Part shown: positions 1 through 8,410 of the stretch, one piece after another | How the letters are laid out: the number at the start of each line of letters is the position of its first letter | Numbering within the stretch: the first letter of the stretch is position 1 | Assembly (NCBI RefSeq): GCF_024704835.1 | Contig: NZ_JAMXBE010000005.1 | Location: forward strand, 62,001 to 126,000 | Source: Parapedobacter tibetensis | GTDB taxonomy: Bacteria > Bacteroidota > Bacteroidia > Sphingobacteriales > Sphingobacteriaceae | Direction: 5' to 3' | Length of the DNA: 64,000 nt | The notes under the pieces: model-generated | Told to the model about the DNA's origin: nothing | The model's database searches: none | The model's input: only the letters and a program-made list of their open reading frames with translations | Program-made: the position numbers and the translations under genes

Positions 1-189
1 TTCCAGGACAAGCTTTTCGAAATGGGGAAGGTCACCAGGCGCCAAGGTACCGAGGGGGAACAGTCCACGGGATTCGGCCTTGCTATAGTCAAACAGATCA
101 TACTAGCCTACCACGGAAAAATTTATGTTAATAGTTTACCCAACCAAGGCACCACGTTCCATGTGCATTTACCCATTATAAATAAATAG
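1..189 (+). CDS. Sensor histidine kinase, C-terminal fragment (cut by window edge)
   Basis: The frame is open from base 1 to a TAG at 187-189 and encodes 62 residues. It matches the end of a HATPase_c domain: an F-box-like start (FQDKLFEMG), then the G2 box STGFGLAIVKQII, then the closing strand GTTFHVHLPI. This is the ATP-binding half of a histidine kinase, which phosphorylates a partner regulator. The sensor region lies outside the window, so the signal is unknown. No response regulator follows; the next 370 bases hold a repeat array instead. Confidence 0.85.
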   Translation, partial: FQDKLFEMGKVTRRQGTEGEQSTGFGLAIVKQIILAYHGKIYVNSLPNQGTTFHVHLPIINK

Positions 190-294
190 GATTGTATCCT
201 TGAAGATTCCCGGATTTGTTGACGATATGTTAATCGCGGCTTAATGGCAGGATAACAGGGTCGGACTATCTTTGCCATTGCAAATGCAAAGGTT

Positions 295-550
295 TTATCA
301 TTTTGTTAGGCTATCCATAAGTATGTCTATTTTCTATGGAATGGATGAGCAAACAGAACGATTTTAAATAGCATTCATTTTGTTAGGTTTTACCCGTTTC
401 GTGTTTGTTTTAATAGGCCGGGTAGAGCAAACAAAATGAATTTTAAAAAGCATTCATTTTGTTAGGTTTATCCATAAACGTGTCTGTTTTCTATGGCATG
501 GATGAGCAAACAAAATGAATTTTAAAAAGCATTCATTTTGTTAGGTTTGG
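295..550. repeat. Tandem array of palindromic 77-79 bp units
   Basis: Three units (295-371, 372-450, 451-529) and a fourth partial unit (530-550) lie head to tail. Each unit begins near CATTCATTTTGTTAGG and ends with AACAAAATGAAT plus an A/T-rich tail, so the unit ends are inverted copies of each other. Inside each unit is a second short stem: ATCCAT with ATGGAT in units 1 and 3, ACCCG with CGGGT in unit 2. Two stem base pairs therefore change together. Unit junctions can alternatively fold as 12-bp hairpins with 10-nt loops. The array lies between a kinase gene and aqpZ and ends next to a terminator, so it may be transcribed. It contains no ORF of note. The function is unknown. Confidence 0.9.
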
Positions 551-559
551 TTAAATGGA

Positions 560-590
560 AAGGCTCCGCTGTGAAGCGTGGCCTTTTTTT
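560..590 (+). terminator. Rho-independent terminator after the repeat array
   Basis: The arms AAGGCTCCGC (560-569) and GCGTGGCCTT (576-585) pair at nine of ten positions (one of them G-T) around a 6-nt loop. A run of T residues follows to 590. It lies 370 bp after the kinase stop codon but directly after the palindromic array, so it would end a transcript that includes the array. Confidence 0.75.
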
Positions 591-619
591 GTGGATATTT
601 TGTAGTGATAAAATTAATG

Positions 620-648
620 TTGTTTTTAAAAGAAAGATGCTACCTTTG
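620..648 (+). promoter_or_regulatory. Bacteroidota-type promoter of aqpZ
   Basis: TTG at 620-622 (-33 element) and TACCTTTG at 641-648 (-7 element, consensus TAnnTTTG) are separated by 18 bases. The predicted start is about 652, which gives a 19-nt leader before the ATG at 671. The promoter would lie inside any longer version of the reading frame, which supports the 671 start. Confidence 0.75.
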
Positions 649-670
649 GTTATACCAATTTTCAAAAATC

Positions 671-1387
671 ATGGAGATAAAAACATCAACTAAATTCGTA
701 GCCGAATTGGTTGGCACCTTCGGACTGGTGCTTTTCGGATGCGGCGCTGCTGTTGTGGCAGGAACTGACACACTCGCAGGCCTTTCGGGCTTGGGCTTAT
801 TGGGGATTTCATTTGCCTTTGGCTTGGCGGTCGTCGTGTTTGCGTATGCCATCGGTGGCATCAGCGGTTGCCACATCAACCCAGCCATCACCATTGCAAT
901 GCTGGTAAACGGAAAAATTTCCGTTATGGACGCTATTGTCTACATCATTGCGCAATTAATCGGTGCATTGCTGGGAGCCTTTGTGTTGCAACAGGTGCTT
1001 AGCGGACAATTGGCAGGGTTTACGGCAGGTGATTGGGCTTATGGTTCCAATGGTTGGGGAGCTGGATACCAGAATGAATATGGTACTTCCGCAGCATTCC
1101 TTGTCGAAGCCGTGCTTACTTTCCTGTTTTTGTTTGTGATATTTGGCGTTACCTCCAAATGGGGTAATGGTAACATGGCTGGACTGGCAATTGGCCTCAC
1201 GTTGGTGCTTATTCACTTGGTAGCCATCCCGATTACGGGTACTTCCGTGAACCCGGCACGTAGCTTTGGACCAGCCTTATTAGCCGGAGGTGTGGCATTG
1301 AGCCAATTGTGGCTATTTATCGTGGCACCAATAGTGGGAGCTGTGGTTGCTGCAGTGGTGTGGCGTATTCTGGAGCCTAAGGGATAA
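671..1387 (+). CDS. aqpZ: Aquaporin Z-like water channel
   Basis: The 238-residue inner-membrane protein belongs to the MIP family and lets water cross the cytoplasmic membrane. Both hallmark NPA loops are present (residues 70-72 in GCHINPAIT and 194-196 in TSVNPARSF), among six hydrophobic segments. His182 and Arg197 match the selectivity filter of AqpZ, which favours water over glycerol. The ATG at 671 was chosen because a clear promoter lies at 620-648, the protein then has the usual family length, and the upstream extension has no family resemblance. The gene stands alone, with a terminator on either side. Confidence 0.93.
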   Translation: MEIKTSTKFVAELVGTFGLVLFGCGAAVVAGTDTLAGLSGLGLLGISFAFGLAVVVFAYAIGGISGCHINPAITIAMLVNGKISVMDAIVYIIAQLIGALLGAFVLQQVLSGQLAGFTAGDWAYGSNGWGAGYQNEYGTSAAFLVEAVLTFLFLFVIFGVTSKWGNGNMAGLAIGLTLVLIHLVAIPITGTSVNPARSFGPALLAGGVALSQLWLFIVAPIVGAVVAAVVWRILEPKG

Positions 1388-1414
1388 CTGTACGGATTGT
1401 ATATGGTTAAATTA

Positions 1415-1452
1415 AGCCCTTGGGAGGTTCACAACCTCCCAAGGGCTTTTTT
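1415..1452 (+). terminator. Strong terminator of aqpZ
   Basis: A perfect 15-bp stem (1415-1429 with 1433-1447) has a 3-nt loop and is followed by a T run to 1452. It starts 27 bases after the aqpZ stop codon. Confidence 0.95.
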
Positions 1453-1524
1453 CATGTCATCATAAAACTTAACTCAAGATTAATACTAAGAGCCTTACTT
1501 TTGGAGCGTTAAACAAATGGACAA

Positions 1525-1725
1525 ATGGATGGTCAATTATTGGAACGGTTGCGGACCGGAGAGATTGGTGCATTCACCGAATTGTACAACCAATATTGGG
1601 AATCGCTGTATAACTCTTCTTTGAAACGCATTGGCAACGCGGATGATGCAAAGGATTTGATTCAGGATCTTTTCGTGACTATTTGGACAAGAAAGGATCG
1701 ACTACCTGAAACCATCATCAATTGA
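1525..1725 (+). pseudogene. Truncated ECF RNA polymerase sigma factor (region 2 only)
   Basis: The frame encodes 66 residues that match the start of Bacteroidota ECF sigma factors: LLERLRTGEIGAFTELYNQY, then DDAKDLIQDLFVTIWTRKD, which is the core-binding and -10 binding region 2. It stops after ETIIN, where a complete protein of about 190 residues would continue into region 4, which binds the -35 element. No region 4 coding sequence follows, and the phospholipase gene starts 71 bases on. TACTTTTG at 1496-1503 could still be a promoter. I infer a decayed remnant, probably once followed by an anti-sigma factor and receptor. A functional short sigma is unlikely. Confidence 0.8.
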
Positions 1726-1796
1726 CAGCATTAATGAAAAACCTTGGTGGTTGCAATAAAATCTGTATTATTGGGAGCCAATAACATCACTTAACC

Positions 1797-4283
1797 ATGG
1801 AATCAAGAAGAACCTTCCTTAAAAAAGCTGCGCTGTTGGCCGGTGCCACGGCAACCGTCCAAATGATACCCGAATCCATCCAACGGGCACTCGCCATTGA
1901 CGCGCAAGCGGGTAGCACCTACCTGGATGCTGAACACATCGTTTTTCTGATGCAGGAAAACCGCTCATTCGATCATTGCTATGGTACATTGCGCGGCGTG
2001 CGCGGATTTAACGACCCGCGCGCTATCCGCTTGCCCAATGGATTGCCGGTTTGGGTGCAGACCAATAATAAGGGAGAAAGCTATGCGCCCTTCCACTTGG
2101 ACATCGAGCATACGAAATCGACATGGATGGGTTCCCTGCCACATGGTTGGAAGGACATGGTGCATGCCCGTAACAACGGTAAGATGGATACGTGGTTGGA
2201 AGCCAAGAAGGCCGGCAACCCCGATTACCAGCACATGCCACTAACCATGGGCTATTATACCCGTAAGGATTTGCCCTTTTATTACGCCTTTGCCGATGCA
2301 TTCACCGTATGCGATCAGCATTTCTGCTCGTCGCTCACCGGCACCAGTGCCAACCGCTCGTATTTCTGGGCTGGGGCGATACGTGAGGAGCCGCATAACC
2401 CGGATTCCGTCGCCCATGTGGACAACGGACAGATCAACTACAAGGACGTAGGCTGGAAAACCTACCCCGAACGATTGCAGGAAGCGGGTGTCGAATGGAA
2501 AGTATACCAGAATGAACTGAGCCTGCCTGTCGGATTCGAGGGAGAGGAAGAAGATTGGTTAGCCAATTTCACGGACAATAACTTGGAATTTTACGGGCAA
2601 TACAAGGTACGTTTCCACGTGGCCCATCGTGTTTATATGGAACGTCGGCTTGTCGAATTGGAAGGATTGCTTGGCCGTGGTGAAGTGGTCGGAGACGAAC
2701 GCAATAAGCTGCAAGAGCAGTTGACGCGGCTGCGTCAAGATATCCGGCAGTACAATGCAGCTAATTTTGATAAGCTCGCGCCTTTTGAGCAGGAAATCCA
2801 TCGTCGAGCATTTGTAACCAATACTGGAGATGCGGATTACCATCGGTTGGAAACCCTCACTTATACCGACGAGGGAACGGAGAAGACCGTGGAAGTACCT
2901 AAAGGCGATGTTTTCTACCAGTTTCGTAAGGACGTCAAGGAAGATAAGCTGCCCACCGTATCGTGGTTGGTGGCACCATGCCGGTTTTCGGATCATCCGG
3001 GGTCGCCTTGGTATGGGGCTTGGTACGTATCCGAAGCATTGGACATTCTGACGAAGAACCCCGAAGTGTGGAAAAAGACAATTTTCATCCTAACGTATGA
3101 TGAAAATGATGGCTATTTTGATCATGTGCCGCCGTTTGTACCACCCCATTCGGGCAGGGAAGAAAGTGGTGCGGTGCCTCAACATATCGATACCGCTGAG
3201 GAATATGTGACGGCTGAGCAGGAAAAAATACGGACGGGAAATCCGCAGGCCACGCTCGATAGCCCCATTGGTCTGGGATTCCGCGTTCCGATGGTGGTAG
3301 CATCGCCTTGGACAAAAGGTGGCTGGGTAAATTCGGAGGTGTTCGACCACACTTCCACTATTCAGTTTCTGGAGCATTTCTTGGCGCGGAAGGTGGGAAA
3401 GATGGTGGTCGAAACGAATATAAGCGCTTGGCGCCGACTGGTATGCGGCGATCTCACCTCGGTTTTCAGGCCGGTGGAATACATGGGTAAACCCACGTTA
3501 CAATGGGTAGACCGCAACACCGACGTAGCGCGCATCTATTCCGCCAAGACGAAGAGGTTGCCGGGCAATTACCGGTTGCTACAACCCGATGAGCTGGATC
3601 GAATGGCACAAAATATCCACGACGCATCGTTGCTGCCGCAACAAGAACCAGGCACGAAACCAGCATGTGCTTTGCCGTATGATGTTTCATTGACGTTTCG
3701 TGTTGACCACAAGCTACAGCGATTGTCCATACTTTTCGGGCTGGATGGTAAATTGCCGAAGACCAAGCAAATCGGAATGCCTTTTCGGGTACACTGCCCC
3801 GTTGCGTACGGTGACGATGTGCAGATAGGACGCACATGGGATTTCGCCGTAAAGCAGGGCGAGCAGTTGCAATATCATTGGCCTTTGGTGGATTTCGAAA
3901 ATGGACGATTTCAGCTGGAAGTACACGGGCCGAACGGCTTGTATGGGATGGTTACGGGCGATCGCGATATGCCTGGTTTTGAGGCGACGGCAACAGGGGA
4001 TATCACCTCCGGTGATATTGAACTCTCGTTTATGGGATCCGAAAACTATAAGCTACATATTAAAGACCTTGTTTACGGCAATCCACCGGAGATGCTGAAG
4101 ATAAAGGGGAAAGGCCGGCAAACTGGCCTGACCTTCCCCTGTAGGCATGGATGGTACGATGTAGGAATAACCATCGAGGATGTTTCAGCCTTTGACTTAC
4201 GCTTTGCCGGACACGTAGAGACGGGCTCGGTGAGCATCACTGACCCATTAATGGGGAAAACACTTAACGGAGCGCATACTTGA
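1797..4283 (+). CDS. Phosphocholine-specific phospholipase C, Tat-exported
   Basis: The 828-residue protein of the Pseudomonas-type phospholipase C family (acid-phosphatase-like phosphoesterase fold) hydrolyses phosphatidylcholine or sphingomyelin-like lipids outside the cytoplasm. The N-terminus SRRTFLKKAALLAG is a twin-arginine signal (R4-R5). The catalytic domain starts at HIVFLMQENRSFDH (47-60) and continues with SWLVAPCRFSDHPGSPWYGA and the metal-site motif TYDENDGYFDH near 432-442. FDHTST near residue 515 closes it. The last 200 residues fit the two C-terminal DUF756-type beta domains. The gene follows a broken sigma gene and overlaps a convergent TonB receptor gene by 20 bp. Family assignment is firm; the lipid substrate is not shown. 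Confidence 0.9.
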   Translation: MESRRTFLKKAALLAGATATVQMIPESIQRALAIDAQAGSTYLDAEHIVFLMQENRSFDHCYGTLRGVRGFNDPRAIRLPNGLPVWVQTNNKGESYAPFHLDIEHTKSTWMGSLPHGWKDMVHARNNGKMDTWLEAKKAGNPDYQHMPLTMGYYTRKDLPFYYAFADAFTVCDQHFCSSLTGTSANRSYFWAGAIREEPHNPDSVAHVDNGQINYKDVGWKTYPERLQEAGVEWKVYQNELSLPVGFEGEEEDWLANFTDNNLEFYGQYKVRFHVAHRVYMERRLVELEGLLGRGEVVGDERNKLQEQLTRLRQDIRQYNAANFDKLAPFEQEIHRRAFVTNTGDADYHRLETLTYTDEGTEKTVEVPKGDVFYQFRKDVKEDKLPTVSWLVAPCRFSDHPGSPWYGAWYVSEALDILTKNPEVWKKTIFILTYDENDGYFDHVPPFVPPHSGREESGAVPQHIDTAEEYVTAEQEKIRTGNPQATLDSPIGLGFRVPMVVASPWTKGGWVNSEVFDHTSTIQFLEHFLARKVGKMVVETNISAWRRLVCGDLTSVFRPVEYMGKPTLQWVDRNTDVARIYSAKTKRLPGNYRLLQPDELDRMAQNIHDASLLPQQEPGTKPACALPYDVSLTFRVDHKLQRLSILFGLDGKLPKTKQIGMPFRVHCPVAYGDDVQIGRTWDFAVKQGEQLQYHWPLVDFENGRFQLEVHGPNGLYGMVTGDRDMPGFEATATGDITSGDIELSFMGSENYKLHIKDLVYGNPPEMLKIKGKGRQTGLTFPCRHGWYDVGITIEDVSAFDLRFAGHVETGSVSITDPLMGKTLNGAHT

Positions 4284-6135
4284 GTCCGAGGCTAACCCAC
4301 CTCCCCGGCATGGGGACAGCTGCGGCTTCTATGTATCGCTTATCAAAAATATTATTGGCGTCTAAATACAGCTGATATGCGCCCAGGCTGAGGGTAGCCC
4401 GTACGTCAGTCAGGAAATACCTTCGATAGCTGATGCGTTCCACAAAGCGTTCTGCGGCAGTGAGTCCTACTTTTCCGATGTGGTAATTCATCATGGCTAC
4501 TGCTTGGTGTCTTAGGCTCTCAATTGCATAGCGTGACAAGTTGTTATCATCATATTGTTTAAACTTCGGATCAAGGTAGTTATAAGCGAACGTAATGTAT
4601 CCATTACTGGGCTGCTGTGTGGGCCAGCGATAAGAAATACTTAAGTTCACGCCGTTTGTATTGTTCTGCAGAAAATTGTCCGGTACCCAAGGGTCCTCCA
4701 ATGATTTACGGGTCCAGTCGATGAAATCATCGATGCGACGGTAAAAATAGGAGGCGTTCAGCTGCCATTTTGGCCCGATGAATTTCAGCCCGCCTTCTGC
4801 GTAATAGGCATTTTCGGATGTCAGGTTTGGATTACCCCGATTGCCGGCCCCTTGGTAATAAAGGTCCGTAAATGTAGGGATGCGTTGACCGGTTCCGGTA
4901 TTGACAAACACCTTCCAATTACCGTAGAAATTGTATCCGGCATCCAGACCGGGGTAAACACGCCACCCAAAATCACTGTTATAATTGAGGTATGCCCCTA
5001 GGCTGAGGCTCAGTCGATCGACTTTATCTGCCCTAAATTCGCCATAGAAACCGTAATTGAAGCGGTTGCGGTCGCCCAAGCTCGTGCTTCGGATGATATC
5101 ATTGCGGAGTTCCGCTCCGAAACCAAGCTCACCAAAGTTGCCCCGATAGCGTGAATTGAACTCATAGCTGATCACCTGGGAGCGATGCATGTTCCGGTAT
5201 TTACTGAGGTCGTCCTTTAGGTAACGGTAGTCGTCGTAAGCGAAGCGATAAGCTATACGCGGCGTGAGTGTCCATTTCTCGTTCAATTGACTGGTATATT
5301 GGATGCTTCCAAGAGCGGTTTGGATAATTTCCTGTGAATTGCTGTCGCCGGGAGCGGCATAGAAAGCGTTGGCGCCAAAGTTGTTGTAGGCATAGCCCGC
5401 CGTCCAGCTCAATAGGTCATCTTGGTCCACGATCGCGTCACCCTGATAAAATAGTTTCGTGTTCAGGAAATCCGTATTATAACGATAGCCGTTTCCTCCA
5501 TCATAACCGCCGTACAGCAGGTGCCTACCATGCTCACCGGCTATGCGGCCGCCTAGTTGTACACCGCGACTGTTATACAGGTCGTCCGACTCCTCATCGC
5601 TTTTGAAGCTCGATCCGGCATATACGCGCCCCTCAATACCGCTGTTGGCCACTTTACGGGTTACGATGTTGATGGCACCCGTTAAGCTGTTGATTCCATA
5701 GATGCGTGCTGCAGGTCCACGGATAATTTCTATGCGCTCGATGGCGTCTGTTGGTATGGGCAATGACATGCTGTTATGACCAGTCTGCGGGTCGTTCATC
5801 TTTACACCATTGACGAGAATTAACGTTTGGTCAAATGTGCCACCGTCTATGCTAATGTCCGCTTGGGCTCCCCAGGGTCCACGCTGTCGAACGTCTATAC
5901 CAGCCACGTAGGCGAGCAGTTCATTGATAGAACGTGCAGGACTAGCGGCAATCTCATCCCGTGTGATGATGTGAATATTTCGGTTCTGTTTGGCAAAAGG
6001 TATTTGGAGGCGGTTTTCGGTGATGATTATTTCGGCGAGGTTAATCGTACTGGTATCGGACAACGTGGTTTGGCCATAAGCGGTGGTTGAAAGGGATAAG
6101 ATGATTAGGAGGCAACTGGTAATGTATATCTTCAT
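4264..6135 (-). CDS. TonB-dependent outer-membrane receptor (BtuB/siderophore-receptor size)
   Basis: The 623-residue receptor takes up a scarce ligand across the outer membrane using TonB energy. It has a signal peptide (to about residue 21, AYGQ), a short TonB-box-like stretch, and a plug domain with ELLAYVAGIDVRQRGPWGAQ, ILVNGVKMNDPQTG and IERIEIIRGPAARIYG. A 22-strand barrel follows, ending in the aromatic-rich tail. It lacks the CarboxypepD_reg domain of SusC proteins. The 77-bp upstream gap is too short for a cobalamin riboswitch, so a B12 role is not supported. It is divergent from a MocR-type regulator whose operator candidate lies at 6183-6200. Its 3' end overlaps the phospholipase gene by 20 bp. 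Confidence 0.88.
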   Translation of the reverse strand: MKIYITSCLLIILSLSTTAYGQTTLSDTSTINLAEIIITENRLQIPFAKQNRNIHIITRDEIAASPARSINELLAYVAGIDVRQRGPWGAQADISIDGGTFDQTLILVNGVKMNDPQTGHNSMSLPIPTDAIERIEIIRGPAARIYGINSLTGAINIVTRKVANSGIEGRVYAGSSFKSDEESDDLYNSRGVQLGGRIAGEHGRHLLYGGYDGGNGYRYNTDFLNTKLFYQGDAIVDQDDLLSWTAGYAYNNFGANAFYAAPGDSNSQEIIQTALGSIQYTSQLNEKWTLTPRIAYRFAYDDYRYLKDDLSKYRNMHRSQVISYEFNSRYRGNFGELGFGAELRNDIIRSTSLGDRNRFNYGFYGEFRADKVDRLSLSLGAYLNYNSDFGWRVYPGLDAGYNFYGNWKVFVNTGTGQRIPTFTDLYYQGAGNRGNPNLTSENAYYAEGGLKFIGPKWQLNASYFYRRIDDFIDWTRKSLEDPWVPDNFLQNNTNGVNLSISYRWPTQQPSNGYITFAYNYLDPKFKQYDDNNLSRYAIESLRHQAVAMMNYHIGKVGLTAAERFVERISYRRYFLTDVRATLSLGAYQLYLDANNIFDKRYIEAAAVPMPGRWVSLGLKYALR

Positions 6136-6182
6136 GAAAACAGTAGTTATATGTTAAACTTTGCCAAAAGTCGTATCTTGCC

Positions 6183-6200
6183 GGCACATCATGATGTGCC
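6183..6200. promoter_or_regulatory. Perfect 18-bp palindrome, candidate MocR operator
   Basis: GGCACATCATGATGTGCC is fully self-complementary. It lies in the 77-bp gap between the divergent TonB receptor and the GntR/aminotransferase regulator, 12 bases before the regulator's ATG. The position suits autoregulation of the regulator and control of the receptor. Binding is inferred, not shown. Confidence 0.65.
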
Positions 6201-6212
6201 AGTTTTAATTTT

Positions 6213-7700
6213 ATGGATAGTCCGGTTTTGGTTCCCTATCGAAGTTTTGTTCAGGTAGATCGGCAATCTGCCACGCCCGTATACTTGCAGGTGGCCCATC
6301 AGCTTATCAATGCCATCCAACGAGGCTATTTGATGGAAGGGCATAAGTTGCCGGGAACTAGGCAGATGGGCAGGCTGTTGGGACTCCATCGCAATACCGT
6401 GGTGGCCAGTTATGCTGAACTCGATGCCCAGGGGTGGATAGCGACGTACCCGAGCCGCGGAACATTCATCAAGAATGGCAAGGTAGACAAACCGCAGAAA
6501 ATAAAGGGTTATGATGGGGATGCGCTGGTAAGCTATCCTAAATCCACAGGATTTGGTTTTAAGAAATGGACTGTGCTGGACAACCCCTTCGATGATTCCG
6601 CAGCAACATATAGTTTTGACGATGGCCTGCCGGATGCCCGGCTGTCGCATGTGGATTATCTTTCCCGATTGTTCCATACCAATATGAAGCGCAAATCCAA
6701 CCGGGCCAAATTGGGACATGGTAACCTGACAGGAAATGAATACTACAAGGAAAACCTTGCCAATTTCCTGAACCTGACAAGGGGATTGCATGTCTCAAAA
6801 AAAAATATCCTTGTCACGCGTAGCCTTGAACTCAGCATTTATATCGTTGTCGAAACATTGATCACTCCGGGCGACCGGGTAGTGGTAGGGGAGCTGAGTT
6901 ATTTTGCGACCAATATGATTCTCCAGAAAGCCGGGGCGCAGATACTTACCGTGCCTATGGATGAAGGCGGGCTCGATGTTGCGGCCATCCGTGAACTTTG
7001 CGAACAACATCCGTTCCGGATGCTTTATATTGCACCGCATCACCATTATCCCACTACGGTTACGCTTAATACGCAACGCCGCATGGAGCTACTGGAGCTT
7101 TCGGCAAGGTATGGGTTTATCATCCTCGAAGATGATTACGACTACGACTTCCACTATGATGGCAGTCCGCTGTTGCCCATGGCCAGTGCCGATACGGAAG
7201 GGATGGTGGTTTACGTCGGAACCTTCGGGAAGTCCTTGGCGGCCGGTTTCCGCTCCGGTTTCATCGTAGCGCCAGAAACATTGATCAGCGAAATGGGGAA
7301 ACTTTTGGATATCATGGATCGGCATGGTGACATCCTGACCGAGTTGGCATTGGGTGAGTTAATTGCTGATGGTGAAATCCATCGTTATCTGAAAAAGGCC
7401 ACCAACGAATATCGTTCCCGTCGTGACCACCTTGCCCAGCTGCTGAGGGTGCAATTAGATGGCTATGTCGATTTCAGCTTACCTAGCGGAGGCTTGGCGA
7501 TATGGACGAAATGGCCACGTGACCTTAATTTGATGCAATTGCAGAAAGCTTGTTCCCAGCAAGGCCTGTACTTGCCCCGGTTTTTACTTTACCAATCAAA
7601 AGAACATTGCGCCATACGTTTTGGCTTCGGAAGTTTTACAGCGGAAGAACTTACCGAGGCGATTGGTATCATCGTCCATGCAGCTCAACTAAGCCGTTGA
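6213..7700 (+). CDS. MocR/PdxR-type transcriptional regulator (GntR HTH fused to aminotransferase fold)
   Basis: The 495-residue protein starts with a winged helix-turn-helix of GntR type (PVYLQVAHQLINAIQRGYLM, then LPGTRQMGRLLGLHRNTVV, about residues 18-85). A class I aminotransferase-like domain fills the rest, with the pyridoxal-phosphate lysine K340 in GTFGKSLAAGFRSGF and the cofactor-site stretch LEDDYDYDFHYDG. Proteins of this family sense PLP or an amino-compound adduct and control vitamin B6, GABA, taurine or other genes. No pdx gene is adjacent; the divergent neighbour is a TonB receptor. A perfect palindrome sits just before the start codon. The regulated pathway is unknown. Confidence 0.88.
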   Translation: MDSPVLVPYRSFVQVDRQSATPVYLQVAHQLINAIQRGYLMEGHKLPGTRQMGRLLGLHRNTVVASYAELDAQGWIATYPSRGTFIKNGKVDKPQKIKGYDGDALVSYPKSTGFGFKKWTVLDNPFDDSAATYSFDDGLPDARLSHVDYLSRLFHTNMKRKSNRAKLGHGNLTGNEYYKENLANFLNLTRGLHVSKKNILVTRSLELSIYIVVETLITPGDRVVVGELSYFATNMILQKAGAQILTVPMDEGGLDVAAIRELCEQHPFRMLYIAPHHHYPTTVTLNTQRRMELLELSARYGFIILEDDYDYDFHYDGSPLLPMASADTEGMVVYVGTFGKSLAAGFRSGFIVAPETLISEMGKLLDIMDRHGDILTELALGELIADGEIHRYLKKATNEYRSRRDHLAQLLRVQLDGYVDFSLPSGGLAIWTKWPRDLNLMQLQKACSQQGLYLPRFLLYQSKEHCAIRFGFGSFTAEELTEAIGIIVHAAQLSR

Positions 7701-7849
7701 CACGATAGTCCTTTTTTTATAATTATTTGTGTCATTGATTATTATACACCAAAATGGGTATTGTTTTTAGTTTTCATAACTTCCGATATTTGTGTTAGTA
7801 ATTATCAAAAATAAATTTCAATAATCACTAACATTCAAATCAAACAACC

Positions 7850-8407
7850 ATGAAACATTGTAAATTTTTGCTTATAGCCGTAGGGGCTGTGGCTATCGGC
7901 CTGTCAGCCTGCAAAAAGGGCGACTTAGGGCCGATGGGCCCCCAAGGCGAACAAGGGACACAGGGAGAAAAAGGAGAAAATGGTGACAAGGGTCCTGCAG
8001 GCACGGCCAATGTCATCTACAGCAATTGGGCGACCCTTACGGAAAGCCAGCGCGATACCATTATTGATGGATCGCATTTGAAAGTAAAAAACTTATATGC
8101 TCCCAAGCTTACCACAGGAATCCTTAACAATGGAGTGGTATTGGTGTTCATGCGGTTTTCGAGTACCGCTTACCTCCTTCCCTATATCAGCGATGCTGGA
8201 GGTAAGTCCAATACGATTGATTACCGAACCAAGGTCGGCGTGATACACATCACCCGATTTTCGCATGACGACTCAGGCAGCATAGGCCTAGGCGGATCCT
8301 TGGAATTCAGGTATATCCTGATACCCGGAGGGGTGAGTGCATCCTTGTCGCAGGTGAATTTACAGGACTACCATGCGGTGAAATCCGCTTTGAGTATATA
8401 CGATTAA
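7850..8407 (+). CDS. Lipoprotein with short collagen-like repeat
   Basis: The 185-residue protein has a lipoprotein signal ending in GLSAC (Cys21), so it is probably anchored in a membrane. It continues directly into ten Gly-X-Y triplets (G24 to A53, GDLGPMGPQGEQ and onward) and then a globular domain of about 130 residues that I do not recognise. Short collagen-like stalks of this kind are common in Bacteroidota surface lipoproteins and may trimerise. TTG at 7761 and the box at 7785-7792 (one mismatch to TAnnTTTG) are a possible promoter. The gene is monocistronic and converges on the next gene with 3 bp between the stop codons. Confidence 0.8.
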   Translation: MKHCKFLLIAVGAVAIGLSACKKGDLGPMGPQGEQGTQGEKGENGDKGPAGTANVIYSNWATLTESQRDTIIDGSHLKVKNLYAPKLTTGILNNGVVLVFMRFSSTAYLLPYISDAGGKSNTIDYRTKVGVIHITRFSHDDSGSIGLGGSLEFRYILIPGGVSASLSQVNLQDYHAVKSALSIYD

Positions 8408-8410
8408 GCT

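Noticed and set aside
295..550. CRISPR array
   Set aside because: The repeats are contiguous 77-79 bp units that are similar over their full length. There are no unique spacers of constant size and no cas genes.
6136..6212. Cobalamin riboswitch before the BtuB-sized receptor
   Set aside because: The upstream gap is only 77 bp and lacks B12-box features; it contains a simple palindrome.
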